A DNA stretch of 64,000 nt from Aerococcaceae bacterium DSM 111176. GTDB taxonomy: Bacteria; Bacillota; Bacilli; Lactobacillales; Aerococcaceae. Position 1 is the first letter of the stretch. Every line of letters starts with the position of its first letter. The stretch is from contig JACBXN010000088.1 of the NCBI GenBank assembly GCA_015863215.1, positions 1-64,000 on the forward strand. Direction: 5' to 3'. Shown here piece after piece: positions 9,014-18,018 of the stretch. The notes under the pieces were generated by a model. It did no database searches. It saw only the letters and a list, made by a program, of their open reading frames with translations, and was not told where the DNA came from. A program made the position numbers and the translations under genes.

Positions 9014-10591
9014 TTATTGTTCGTCTGAAGTAGTTTCAGCTGATTCTTCGCTTGGTTCTTCTGATGCATCTTCTGATGTTTCTGAAGTTTCTTCAGATTC
9101 GCCATTTTGATTTGTTGAAATAACGTCTTCTTTAGGATCAGATACAATTAATGTACCGTTGATGATTTGAGCGTTTTCTGGAAGGTAGTTCCATGTACGT
9201 AAATCAGCAACTTCAATATTGTAGTTTTCTGCGATTTCTTCTAAAGTTTCGCCTGGTTCAACATTGTGTGTTAATGGACGAGGGTTTGTTACGAATAAAA
9301 TGTCGCCAACTTCAAAGGCTTCTTCGTTTTCTAATTCATTCCATTTAACAATGTTTTCAACTGTTACTTCAGCAGTTTCAGCGATTGTGTCTAATGTTTC
9401 ACCTTCAGCTACTTCATGCATTTCTGGAACAAAAGCTGGGTTAGATACATAAATAGTATCTCCAATTGTTAATGAATCATCACCTTCAGGCAATTCATTC
9501 CACATTCTAATTGAATTTGCTGATACATCATACTCTTCAGCAATACGCCAGATATTGTCACCTGCTTGAACAACATGTGTGTCTGGACGAACATTTTCAG
9601 GAACGCGTGATAAGTCAACTACACTACGAGTACCGTCTGAATCTTCGACTTGCATGTTCTCTTCAGTTGACACCGGTCCTGCTGTTTGAATTGTGACAGC
9701 TTGACCAATTGATAATTGCTCAGAGATAGATGGGTTCCATGTGTAAATATCATTTAATGAAACACCATAAGTTGTTGCGATACCTGATAGAGTGTCACCC
9801 GCTTGAACGATGTGATCTGTTCCGCCGTTAGGACTTGCTACCGGATCTGCTACTGTTGTGTTTGGTGTAAATGAATTTGTTGTTTCAGGTACATAAGTTG
9901 ATGTACTTGCTGTTGGGTAAATTGCGTCAGCTGGAACAGCTAAAGTTTGACCTGCCACTAACCAGTCGCTTGATAAACCATTTGCTCCCATGATTGCTTC
10001 CGTTGTTGTCCCTAATACCATCGCTAATCCAGATAATGTATCACCTGGTTGGATTGTAATATAGTTACCACTTGTCTCAACAGGTGGATAATAAGGTGTT
10101 GTATATTCTGGTGTTGGTTCAGTATAAACAGGACCTTGACTTACATTTGATGCACCTTGAGGTCCAACAGCGATGATGTCACCTACTTGTAAGAATGAGT
10201 TTGATAAACCATTCCAAGCATATAATTCGTCTACCGTTACACCGTAAACAGCTGCGATACCTGATAATGTATCACCAGAGCCAACGATATGTGAACCGTC
10301 TGCTGGTGTTGATTGTACCACGTCTTGTGAGTAGTCTGTTTCAGTTTCTCCAGCCCAAGAACCGTCTGGATTTTGAACGATTAAATTCATACCTACGCTT
10401 AAGTCAGAATGTAATAAACCATTCCAAGCCATAATTTCCGCTTCAGTTGTACCATAATTGATTGCTAAATCATAAATTGTATCCCCTTCGGATACAGTGT
10501 GGATAGTTTGTGCTGTAATTGCTGCCGGGCTTAGTAATAATGATGAAATAAGTGCCGATGTAGCAAGCTTACGCCAGTTAATCTTTGTCAT
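9014..10591 (-). CDS. Secreted protein with seven LysM domains and an acidic tail
   Basis: After a signal peptide (about residues 1-28, SPAAITAQ) come seven LysM peptidoglycan-binding modules. Each has the pattern GDT/GET-(I/L)-IA-Y/V-WN. Linkers in the first half are Thr/Pro/Tyr-rich; the last 40 residues are almost only Ser, Glu, Thr and Asp. No catalytic domain (NlpC/P60, CHAP, amidase) or LPXTG anchor is present, so it is probably a non-covalently bound wall protein with a structural or adhesive role. The frame could begin 29 codons earlier, but the GAGGAGATC site and signal peptide point to the ATG at 10591. Confidence 0.88.
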   Translation of the reverse strand: MTKINWRKLATSALISSLLLSPAAITAQTIHTVSEGDTIYDLAINYGTTEAEIMAWNGLLHSDLSVGMNLIVQNPDGSWAGETETDYSQDVVQSTPADGSHIVGSGDTLSGIAAVYGVTVDELYAWNGLSNSFLQVGDIIAVGPQGASNVSQGPVYTEPTPEYTTPYYPPVETSGNYITIQPGDTLSGLAMVLGTTTEAIMGANGLSSDWLVAGQTLAVPADAIYPTASTSTYVPETTNSFTPNTTVADPVASPNGGTDHIVQAGDTLSGIATTYGVSLNDIYTWNPSISEQLSIGQAVTIQTAGPVSTEENMQVEDSDGTRSVVDLSRVPENVRPDTHVVQAGDNIWRIAEEYDVSANSIRMWNELPEGDDSLTIGDTIYVSNPAFVPEMHEVAEGETLDTIAETAEVTVENIVKWNELENEEAFEVGDILFVTNPRPLTHNVEPGETLEEIAENYNIEVADLRTWNYLPENAQIINGTLIVSDPKEDVISTNQNGESEETSETSEDASEEPSEESAETTSDEQ

Positions 10592-10625
10592 TTTCCGATC
10601 TCCTCTCAAAGATGTCTTCCTTACC

Positions 10626-10634
10626 ATTTTAACA
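10626..10634 (-). promoter_or_regulatory. Extended -10 promoter of the LysM gene
   Basis: On the minus strand TGTTAAAAT (TG plus TAAAAT at 10626-10631), 35 bases before the start; no clear -35 box. Confidence 0.5.
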
Positions 10635-10684
10635 TGTTTATAAAAAGTATGCTCCCATAAAACACGAGTAAAATACATTTGTAA

Positions 10685-11752
10685 TTATTTTGTCATACTT
10701 CTGGCAAAGAATTGATCTACTCTCACACCTAATGTGTGGCTCATTTTATTAATGACTGTTCTAAATACTAATTGAACGGCATAAGAAATGATTAAACAAC
10801 CAATAAAAACGAGTGTTCCGTTAATAATTCCCATGCCCCAAGCTGGAATTAGTTGATCGTATTCTCGGTTATCCAATAAATTTAACCAGAGGAATTGGCG
10901 GACCATCGGTTGTTCATGAATTAAATAAACACCAAAACACGCACTGGCTAATTGATTAATCCAATTGATTGCGCCGATATCGGTATTCTTAAAATAAATA
11001 AATAAACCAAATGCCGTCAGTAGTAGCACCATATGTGCTAAATTATTATAATCGGTCATTTCAACTGCTTGACCGTCTAATAATGGCTTCGAATTATACC
11101 AAATAACACTCAGCGCATAAAATACGCTCCCTGCTAACGCAAGTTTGGCACCCAATCTTTTCGAATTGAAAAATTCAGGTGCATCTAGTCTAACCCAACC
11201 CATTGTATAAATTATATAAATAAAGACCATTAAACGTTGAATGGGGTATTCAAAATAATACAAGTGGAATGATGGTCCAACTGTAAGTATCAATGTTGCG
11301 AGTACAAAAACTGCCTGCCTTATTTTAGGCGTCCAACTAGACATAATTGTAAAGATGGCTGGTGCGCTTAAAATTAATATAAAATAATAATCAACAAACC
11401 AATAGACACCTGGAACAGGAATGAGTAACTCTAATCCTTCCACAATAGTGAGTGTTTCACCCTTGAAGAGTAATACAGCAATTAACATCAGCCATGAGTA
11501 TACATACGTTTCAAAGAATAAATGAAAGATGCGTTGCCATTTCATCTCACTGCCTACTAAGAAGTACGCCCCAATCATCGCAAAGAGTAAAACACCTAAG
11601 TTTCCTCCTATTGTAAGGAACTGCAGACCCAACGTTTGCTGATTAAATGCTCCCGTTAAATCTACTTCACCATGATACGCATAGTGATGTATGACGATCA
11701 TTAACATACTTAAAATTCTGAGTAATTCAAAATTGGATTGTCTCACTTTCAT
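10685..11752 (-). CDS. Membrane acyltransferase of the OafA/acyltransferase-3 family
   Basis: A polytopic protein (355 residues, about ten membrane helices) with the first-helix signature FELLRILSMLMIVIHHY; the His pair is the presumed catalytic site. Family members O-acetylate cell-wall or exopolysaccharide sugars on the outer face of the membrane. An AGGAGAG site precedes the ATG. It sits between galU and the LysM gene, so an envelope-polysaccharide role is plausible. The substrate is unknown. Confidence 0.88.
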   Translation of the reverse strand: MKVRQSNFELLRILSMLMIVIHHYAYHGEVDLTGAFNQQTLGLQFLTIGGNLGVLLFAMIGAYFLVGSEMKWQRIFHLFFETYVYSWLMLIAVLLFKGETLTIVEGLELLIPVPGVYWFVDYYFILILSAPAIFTIMSSWTPKIRQAVFVLATLILTVGPSFHLYYFEYPIQRLMVFIYIIYTMGWVRLDAPEFFNSKRLGAKLALAGSVFYALSVIWYNSKPLLDGQAVEMTDYNNLAHMVLLLTAFGLFIYFKNTDIGAINWINQLASACFGVYLIHEQPMVRQFLWLNLLDNREYDQLIPAWGMGIINGTLVFIGCLIISYAVQLVFRTVINKMSHTLGVRVDQFFARSMTK

Positions 11753-11783
11753 AAAGACTCTCTCCTTTTACAATCAAGGTTTC

Positions 11784-11807
11784 AAAAACCGCACTTTCGT
11801 GCGGTTT
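11784..11807 (-). terminator. Terminator of galU
   Basis: Minus-strand AAACCGCAC/GTGCGGTTT stem closed by a GAAA tetraloop, then a T run. Confidence 0.88.
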
Positions 11808-11818
11808 CCCTGATTTTA

Positions 11819-12700
11819 TTATAATTTTTTAGCTAAGTCGATTAAATAAGTTTTTAACTCATCTTTCGTCTCAGGGTGCCCTAATCCATAATGCATTGAC
11901 ATACGCATATACCCTAGCTTATCACCAACGTCATAACGATCGGCGTCAATTTCTTTAGCGAAAACACGTTGTGTTTGATTTAATTGATTCATTGCATCCG
12001 TTAAATCAAATTTACCAAAAGGCGTTGGCTCCATCGTATCGATAATATCAAAGATGTCAGGCGTTAAAATATAACGACCTGCTACTGCGATATTTGAGTG
12101 TGCCTCGTCTTTATTTGGTTTCTCTGTCAGAGAAGCTACTGGGTATAGTGACGGATCACCATTCAATGCTTCTTCTGCCTTTTCAATGATCCCATATTGA
12201 TCAATCTGGTCATCTTCGACATGAAGTGCTGCTACCGTTGACACTTCATGTTGATCATATACATCCATCAACTGCTTCATCACAGGCACTTCAGATTCAA
12301 AAATATTATCTGCTAATAGTAAGGCAAATGGCTCATCTCCAACGAATGGCTTCGCGTAACGAATAGCATCTGCTAATCCTAATGGATAAGGCTGACGAAT
12401 AAAGAATAAGTCAGGAATCGTTGTGTCCTTCACTAATTCAAGTAGTTCTAATTTACCTTTTGCGATTAAGTTCTCTTCTAGTTCAGGGTTCGAGTCAAAA
12501 TGATCTTCCACAGGACGTTTATGGCGACCCGTAATAATCACAATTTCTTCAATACCAGAAGCAAGTGCCTCTTCAACAGTAAATTGAATGATTGGTTTAT
12601 CGACTATCGGTAATAATTCTTTCGGTTGAGCTTTCGTTGCGGGTAGGAATCCAGTTCCAAATCCTGCCACTGGGATAACCGCTTTTCTTATTTTTGACAT
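11819..12700 (-). CDS. galU: UTP-glucose-1-phosphate uridylyltransferase-like protein with altered active-site motif
   Basis: GalU makes UDP-glucose from UTP and glucose-1-phosphate for wall polymers and glycolipids. The 293 residues align over the whole family: KAQPKELLPIVDKP, EDHFDSNPELE and GRYILTPDIFD. The usual GxGTRFLPATK reads GFGTGFLPATK here, so the conserved Arg is Gly at residue 17 (see findings). GGAGG is correctly spaced for the ATG at 12700, not for the in-frame ATG at 12712. The gene has its own promoter and terminator. Confidence 0.88.
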   Translation of the reverse strand: MSKIRKAVIPVAGFGTGFLPATKAQPKELLPIVDKPIIQFTVEEALASGIEEIVIITGRHKRPVEDHFDSNPELEENLIAKGKLELLELVKDTTIPDLFFIRQPYPLGLADAIRYAKPFVGDEPFALLLADNIFESEVPVMKQLMDVYDQHEVSTVAALHVEDDQIDQYGIIEKAEEALNGDPSLYPVASLTEKPNKDEAHSNIAVAGRYILTPDIFDIIDTMEPTPFGKFDLTDAMNQLNQTQRVFAKEIDADRYDVGDKLGYMRMSMHYGLGHPETKDELKTYLIDLAKKL

Positions 12701-12728
12701 AATAACCTCCATGCCTAGTATTTACCCT

Positions 12729-12737
12729 ATTATATCA
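12729..12737 (-). promoter_or_regulatory. Extended -10 promoter of galU
   Basis: Minus-strand TGATATAAT (TATAAT at 12729-12734 preceded by TGA), 29 bases before the start codon. Confidence 0.6.
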
Positions 12738-12769
12738 CGGATAATACTTGAAATGCTATTATTCATGTA

Positions 12770-13339
12770 TTAATCATATTTTCCATCCAGCCATAAAACC
12801 ATCTGATCATCATTTGCCCTTGTCCGGTTCATATCAATAATCCGTTGATTGCTACTCCCTCTAAAACGCAATGTTAAATCTTTCTTGGAAATTTCGAAGC
12901 GCCCATCCACTAATACATCAACGTAATCTAATAGGTCCAATTTATCCTGTGAATCTAGGAGGATTTCCTCATAATAATAACCACTCCAAGACCAAATATC
13001 TTTTGTATCACCGAATTCTTCACGAATACGGCGGCATAATGGGATTAAAATTTGAGTATTTAAGAAAGGTTCACCACCCAATAAAGTCAGCCCTTGAACA
13101 TAAGGCTGACTTAAATCTTCCATAATTTGATCTTCCAATTCTTGTGTGTAATCAATCCCATAATTAAAAGCTTGGGCTAATTTGTTATAACAGCCTTCGC
13201 AATTAAAGGGACAACCACTCACATATAAACTACAACGAACCCCTTCCCCATCAACAAAGTTAAAGGGTTTATAGTCAGCAATCATCTGTTTACTAAATCG
13301 TTCTGCTGTCCATTCCATCGGAGCAGGATTGTAAACCAT
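12770..13339 (-). CDS. nrdG: Anaerobic ribonucleotide reductase activating protein (radical SAM)
   Basis: NrdG uses a 4Fe-4S cluster and S-adenosylmethionine to place the glycyl radical on NrdD. The cluster motif is CPFNCEGC at residues 43-50 (CX3CX2C), and LTLLGGEPFLN is the SAM-contact GGE segment. The length of 189 residues is normal. The start follows GAGGGGAAAGT. It lies 14 bases after nrdD and is certainly cotranscribed with it. Confidence 0.95.
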   Translation of the reverse strand: MVYNPAPMEWTAERFSKQMIADYKPFNFVDGEGVRCSLYVSGCPFNCEGCYNKLAQAFNYGIDYTQELEDQIMEDLSQPYVQGLTLLGGEPFLNTQILIPLCRRIREEFGDTKDIWSWSGYYYEEILLDSQDKLDLLDYVDVLVDGRFEISKKDLTLRFRGSSNQRIIDMNRTRANDDQMVLWLDGKYD

Positions 13340-13353
13340 ACTTTCCCCTCCTC

Positions 13354-15591
13354 TTAATATTTGTCTAAATGACTTAGTATGCGCATGCGCGTTTCTTTAT
13401 TTAGTGCCCGTGTCGGTGGCTCATTTAATAAATCGGACGTATCGTCTCCTAAGTGTAAGTGTTTGACACGCGCTGAAATTTCTTTATGACGGCCTTTAAC
13501 CATTGGTCTAATTTGCGGATTCCCTAAATAACCACACGTACGTTTAACCACATCACATGTTTCCGGGTCTGTATTATGACATTGTGGGCATTTAAAGCCA
13601 TGTGCTGTCGGTTCGAAGTCCCCTTTAAACCCACATTCATAACATTGATCAATCGGTGTATTCGTTCCTAAATAACCAATTTTATCGTAAGCAAAATCCC
13701 ATACTGCTTCAAGTGCTTTAGGGTTCTGACGTAAATTTGGGTATTCACAATAATGAATAAACCCACCTGATGTGTAAGGGGCATATTCACTTTCAAATTG
13801 AATCTTCTCAAATGGTGTCGGATCTTTACGGACGTCATAGTGAAAACTGTTGGTATAATATTCTTTGTCCGTAATATGCTCAATGACACCATACTTTTCC
13901 TCGTCTAAACGGTTAAATCGGTCAGTTAGTGATTCAGAAGGCGTCGCATAGACACTGAAGTGATAGTCATATTTATTTGCCCAGCTGTCAGTGTTGCGCT
14001 TCATCTCTTTCAAAATATCCAAAGTGAAAGTTTTCGCTTCTGGATTATCCTCCCAATTCGGTCCGTAAAATACAGTAGCCGCTTCGTAAAGTCCGATATA
14101 TCCTAAAGAAATGGTTGCACGGCGATTTTTAAATAAGTCATTGACCGCACCTTCTGGTTGCAACCGCTTACCGAATGCACCATGTTGATACAAAATAGGT
14201 GCATTTTCAGGCGTCGCTTCCATACAACGGGCCACGCGGTATACTAATGCTTCTTCAGCAACGACGAGTCTTTCTTCTAATAATTCCCAAAAAGTATCAA
14301 TTTCCCCATTTGATTCCAGTGCAATGCGAGGAATATTTAAGGTGACGACACCTAAATTCATTCGCCCACTATTCACTTCATTGCCTTCAGCGTCCTTCCA
14401 ACCTTGTAAGAATGAACGACATCCCATTGGCGTTTTGAAGCTGCCTGTGAGTTCAATTAACTTATCATACATTAAAACATCTGGATACATGCGTTGAGTG
14501 GCACATTCGACGGCTAATTGTTTAATATCATAATTCGGATCACCGACGCGGAGGTTTACCCCATCTCTGAGTGTGAAAACTAATTTAGGGAAAATAGCCG
14601 TCCTTTTCTCACGTCCTAAACCACCGATACGAACCGTTAAAATTGCTTTTTGAATTTCTCGCTCAAACCAATTAGTCCCTAAACCAAAGCCTAAAGTCGT
14701 AAATGGTGTTTGACCGTTTGATGAGTACAGAGTATTAATTTCATACTCTAAACTTTGCATCGCATCATAGATATCTTTTTTCGTTTTACTGTAAGCATAG
14801 TCTTCATGTTTATTATCATCTGCGATCCAGAGCTTGGCTTCTTTGAGATGCTTTTGGAAATTAATTTTTGCGTAAGGTGCTAGCACTTCATCAATTCGGT
14901 CAGCACTACAACCACCGTATTGCGATGATGCAACGTTTGCCACAATTTGCGCGATTTGTGCGCTAGCTGTGTTTATTGATTTTGGTGACTCAACCTCAGC
15001 ATTCCCAATGTGGAAGCCATTTTGAAGCATCTCCTCAAAATCAATTAAGCAACAATTCGTCATGGGTGAATAGGGATGGTAATCCAAATCATGATAATGA
15101 ATGTCTCCTTTTAAATGAGAGTGAGCTACATTTTTGGGTAACATATCTAACCCGATTGCCTTAGCACTCACTCCGGCTGTTAAGTCTCGGGTAGTGTTAT
15201 AAACGCGACTATCTTTATTCGCATTCTCATTCAGTACTTGTTTATCACCACTTCGAAATTGATCTAGTTTTAAACCCACATCCATCTGTTGACGGTAATT
15301 GGCTTGTTTTTCTTGGTGTTTACGTTGGAATTCTACCGCTGCTTCTTGTAAATTAAAATCTATTAAGCTGTTATAAACGATTTCCGCTATTTTTTGTGTC
15401 GTTATTAAATCTTGTTGACACTGGTCTAATATTGTCTGGAATAATTCCTCCCGAGTATCTTCACTTATTTCAAAATTTGATAGGACATTATCAATCTTTT
15501 CCGGTCGGAAATTGACAATTTGCCCTCCTTGCTTGGTTACTTTGATATTCTTCAGGTGGGTTGCTTGTTCTTTCGTTATGATTGGCCCCAT
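13354..15591 (-). CDS. nrdD: Anaerobic ribonucleoside-triphosphate reductase
   Basis: Class III reductase that makes dNTPs without oxygen. The product has 745 residues. A short ATP-cone-like N-terminus (VTKQGGQIVNFRPEKI...) precedes the ten-stranded barrel. At the C-terminus the zinc site CYECGFKG...CPQC and the glycyl-radical loop RTCGYLGN are both intact. The open frame extends 24 codons further upstream, but TAGGGGG lies just before the ATG at 15591 and the extension overlaps the promoter. Expression is probably repressed by NrdR through the box at 15631. Confidence 0.96.
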   Translation of the reverse strand: MGPIITKEQATHLKNIKVTKQGGQIVNFRPEKIDNVLSNFEISEDTREELFQTILDQCQQDLITTQKIAEIVYNSLIDFNLQEAAVEFQRKHQEKQANYRQQMDVGLKLDQFRSGDKQVLNENANKDSRVYNTTRDLTAGVSAKAIGLDMLPKNVAHSHLKGDIHYHDLDYHPYSPMTNCCLIDFEEMLQNGFHIGNAEVESPKSINTASAQIAQIVANVASSQYGGCSADRIDEVLAPYAKINFQKHLKEAKLWIADDNKHEDYAYSKTKKDIYDAMQSLEYEINTLYSSNGQTPFTTLGFGLGTNWFEREIQKAILTVRIGGLGREKRTAIFPKLVFTLRDGVNLRVGDPNYDIKQLAVECATQRMYPDVLMYDKLIELTGSFKTPMGCRSFLQGWKDAEGNEVNSGRMNLGVVTLNIPRIALESNGEIDTFWELLEERLVVAEEALVYRVARCMEATPENAPILYQHGAFGKRLQPEGAVNDLFKNRRATISLGYIGLYEAATVFYGPNWEDNPEAKTFTLDILKEMKRNTDSWANKYDYHFSVYATPSESLTDRFNRLDEEKYGVIEHITDKEYYTNSFHYDVRKDPTPFEKIQFESEYAPYTSGGFIHYCEYPNLRQNPKALEAVWDFAYDKIGYLGTNTPIDQCYECGFKGDFEPTAHGFKCPQCHNTDPETCDVVKRTCGYLGNPQIRPMVKGRHKEISARVKHLHLGDDTSDLLNEPPTRALNKETRMRILSHLDKY

Positions 15592-15630
15592 AATAATCCC
15601 CCTACATGTTGTTTGTGTTTTTATTGTTAC

Positions 15631-15663
15631 ACACAATATATAGTAATTGAGATGACATTGCAA
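15631..15663 (-). promoter_or_regulatory. nrdD promoter overlapped by an NrdR box
   Basis: Minus strand TTGCAA (15658-15663), a 17-base spacer, TATATT (15635-15640). The -10 lies inside ACACAATATATAGTAA (15631-15646, + strand), a close match to the NrdR consensus acaCwAtAtaTwGtgt. Only one clear box was found; NrdR sites usually come in pairs. Confidence 0.75.
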
Positions 15664-15723
15664 GGTGCTCTGTGTTATTTGTCTTATTTTTTATAGCATT
15701 TTACGATATTTGAGATATTTTCA

Positions 15724-15752
15724 TTTTCATTTCATTCTCATCTTGTTATAAT
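15724..15752 (+). promoter_or_regulatory. Promoter of the pseudouridine-synthase-like gene
   Basis: Extended -10 TGTTATAAT (TATAAT at 15747-15752) with a weak TTTTCA 17 bases upstream. It is divergent from the nrdD promoter. Confidence 0.55.
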
Positions 15753-15783
15753 TTAGTTATCATTTTAACTTATGGAGACTTAT

Positions 15784-16500
15784 ATGAATAATACTATTTT
15801 GTATGAAGACAATCATTTGCTCGTGGCCAAAAAAGATTCAGACACTTTGATTAAACATAAAACTAAAAAAGATACTTTAATGAATAAACTCATTCACATA
15901 TTTACTTCAAGAGATCCTGAGGATAAAGTTTGGTTGAAGAATCTCTCTCTAGTCGAAAATCATATTGGTGGCACTGTCCTTTTTGCTAAATCAAGTAAGG
16001 CTTATACAAGACTCAAGCAACAGTTAAAGAAACAAACCGTTCGTCAATTGTTTTTTGCTGTTGTTGATGGGATTGTAAAGGAGGATTTTGGCACGGTCAC
16101 TCATTATATTGTGGGAAACTCGAACCAACAGTTTCATCTAGTCGGCAGCGATCATCCTCACGGTGAACAATCAACTTTAACCTATCATGTAGTTGACCGC
16201 AGTGGTGGACTAACATTAGTAGCAATTCCAACTAAAACAGGAATGACTGAACAAATTCGCGTCCAATTAATGGGAATGGGACACAGTATTTATGGCGACC
16301 GCCATTACGGGAAGAATAAATCGAAAGAAATCCCCTTAGCTTTATGGTCTGTTCAATTGCGTTGTTATCACCCAACTTTGAAAAAGAAGGTAAGTATTGT
16401 TTCAGCTCCACCAGCTGCACATCCATGGAATAAATTTACAGGGTACGGTGATATTCATTCTGCTATCGAAGGGGTTTACCGTGGGATAAAGAATAATTAA
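15784..16500 (+). CDS. RluA-family pseudouridine synthase homologue lacking the catalytic Asp
   Basis: The fold is recognisable: TILYEDNHLLVAKK at the N-terminus, GTVLFAKSSKA and QLFFAVVDG in the middle, and the C-terminal HSIYGDRHYG, all as in RluA/RluC/RluD enzymes that isomerise uridine in rRNA or tRNA. The catalytic HRLDRxxSG motif is replaced by SLVENHIGG at residues 55-63, with Glu where the essential Asp should be. No S4 domain is present. GGAG is spaced for the ATG at 15784 rather than 15772. It is either an inactive paralogue or an RNA-binding protein. It is monocistronic. Confidence 0.8.
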   Translation: MNNTILYEDNHLLVAKKDSDTLIKHKTKKDTLMNKLIHIFTSRDPEDKVWLKNLSLVENHIGGTVLFAKSSKAYTRLKQQLKKQTVRQLFFAVVDGIVKEDFGTVTHYIVGNSNQQFHLVGSDHPHGEQSTLTYHVVDRSGGLTLVAIPTKTGMTEQIRVQLMGMGHSIYGDRHYGKNKSKEIPLALWSVQLRCYHPTLKKKVSIVSAPPAAHPWNKFTGYGDIHSAIEGVYRGIKNN

Positions 16501-16550
16501 AACAACGCATGTCACCGACTCAATGAGTTCAGTGACATGCGTTGTTTACT
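16499..16550. terminator. Bidirectional terminator
   Basis: Perfect 15-bp arms AACAACGCATGTCAC/GTGACATGCGTTGTT between two convergent genes. T-rich sequence follows on the + side; the minus side runs into the stop region with TTTTAATT. Confidence 0.85.
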
Positions 16551-16559
16551 TTTGATCGG

Positions 16560-17069
16560 TTATCCTACTCGTTGAAAAGCAAGGCGTGGTGTCTGGTCTT
16601 TTGCCATAATTTCACCACAATATTCAAATCCTAAATGCTTAATCAATTTTAACATCGGTTTGTTCAATTCATGAGTATCAATACGAACATTAGAATACTC
16701 ATCAATGATCCATTCCATGCAATAACGTCCAGCTCCTTTTACCTTACCATTAGCTGCAATACGGTGGACGGTCGCATATTCGTCATCATTCAACCATGCC
16801 CCATCAATATGTGTGTAAGTGGGATCTGGAGTTGTTGGTAATGCAAAGGTGGCTAGTACAGTGCCTAATTCCACCCCTGTATATTCCTCTGTTGCTACGC
16901 AAACATAGCTATGATCTAATTGAATATCTTCTTCAATATCAATTTTACCAGGATATTCACCCGACCATTGCACTGTATTACCCGTTGCACGAATAATTTT
17001 TCTAGCATGATCGAATGTTTCCAAAACTGCTGAAATATCATCTAAATTTGTTTTCCGAATACGCATCAT
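16560..17069 (-). CDS. GNAT-family N-acetyltransferase
   Basis: A 169-residue protein with the GNAT layout. It has an N-terminal MRIRKTNLDDISAVLETF helix, and the acetyl-CoA loop lies in VHRIAANGKVKGAGRYCMEW, where the Q/RxxGxG/A motif reads KVKGAG. It closes with DTHELNKPMLKLIKHLGFEYCG. The substrate is unknown. The gene is convergent with the pseudouridine-synthase-like gene, with AGAGG before the tandem ATG codons. Confidence 0.85.
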   Translation of the reverse strand: MMRIRKTNLDDISAVLETFDHARKIIRATGNTVQWSGEYPGKIDIEEDIQLDHSYVCVATEEYTGVELGTVLATFALPTTPDPTYTHIDGAWLNDDEYATVHRIAANGKVKGAGRYCMEWIIDEYSNVRIDTHELNKPMLKLIKHLGFEYCGEIMAKDQTPRLAFQRVG

Positions 17070-17188
17070 TATACCTCTTAAATTAGTTTTTACTTACTTG
17101 ATTGTTTTATAAAAATAAGATAGACTTTGTTTATAAACATCAATATCTTACACTAATTTCCACCCATTGGAAAGTTAAAGGAGTAAAT

Positions 17189-17845
17189 ATGGAAAAAATT
17201 ACTGAGCGCAAAGCTATCCAATTAATTGAAGAATACGAGGAACGCACTAGATATCAGTTCGTCGTATATAATATTCGTCGTCGTGACTATATTTTACATG
17301 ATTATTATCGTTACTTTTTCCGCTTTAGTCGTCGTGAATCTGTTTGGAATACACCAATGGTTAACATCGAAGACGTGATTAACGCTGACATGAGTAAACA
17401 AGAAAAAGTAGATGCTTTAATGAAAAACGTTAACCGCTCACGTGAAAATATCGTATCGGGTAAATTAAAACGTAACTTCACACCAGAAGACTGCTATGAT
17501 TTATTACATTATTATTTTAATGCCAAAACTTATTTAGCCTATTATGACAATTATTTAGGTCGTATCGTTTTAATCAAAGAGCGCGATAAATCCGTTGATT
17601 TCTTAGAATTAGTTGGCTCTCGCTACCATTTCATTGGCGACCTGCACCGTATTATTAAGCATGAATTAGGGATTCCTTCTTCTACTTTAACGGAAATTTT
17701 ACAAGAAATTATGAACACATATAAGCCAATTGTTCAAATTGAATATATTGACGAATTAGTTGATGCACTGCACCCATACATTTTACAATGTATTGAAAAC
17801 CTTGAAGCATCAATTGCTTTAGTTAAAGGTGAGCCAGAAGCTTAA
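17189..17845 (+). CDS. Unknown conserved-looking cytosolic protein
   Basis: I do not recognise this family. The 218 residues are soluble, rich in Tyr, Arg and Asp, mostly helical in composition, and without signal peptide, membrane segment or cysteine pairs. The frame is open from 17102, but AAAGGAG precedes the ATG at 17189. It is monocistronic, with a terminator at 17877. Confidence 0.75.
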   Translation: MEKITERKAIQLIEEYEERTRYQFVVYNIRRRDYILHDYYRYFFRFSRRESVWNTPMVNIEDVINADMSKQEKVDALMKNVNRSRENIVSGKLKRNFTPEDCYDLLHYYFNAKTYLAYYDNYLGRIVLIKERDKSVDFLELVGSRYHFIGDLHRIIKHELGIPSSTLTEILQEIMNTYKPIVQIEYIDELVDALHPYILQCIENLEASIALVKGEPEA

Positions 17846-17876
17846 GCTATTTATTATTCGGGTAAATATAAAATTT

Positions 17877-17922
17877 AAACCACTTCAATCTGCATTTTTA
17901 GATGCGATTTGAGGTGGTTTTT
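17877..17922 (+). terminator. Terminator of the unknown gene at 17189
   Basis: Long stem AAACCACTTCAA...TTGAGGTGGTTT with an inner GCAT/ATGC pair, followed by TTTTG. Confidence 0.8.
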
Positions 17923-18018
17923 GTTTTCTCTAAAGTTGTTGCGGTGGTGCGATGGGACAGGTTGGGTCATGGGCACTGCTTTTTCTGCGTTCAGTACACT
18001 CCTAAAAAATGTAAAAGG

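Noticed and set aside
8881-9147. Minus-strand frame of 88 codons at the 3' end of the LysM gene
   Set aside because: It lies in another frame of the Ser/Glu-rich tail, crosses the terminator and has no binding site.
15592-15663. N-terminal extension of nrdD by 24 codons
   Set aside because: It would overlap the -35 to -10 region and NrdR box; a good binding site serves the ATG at 15591.
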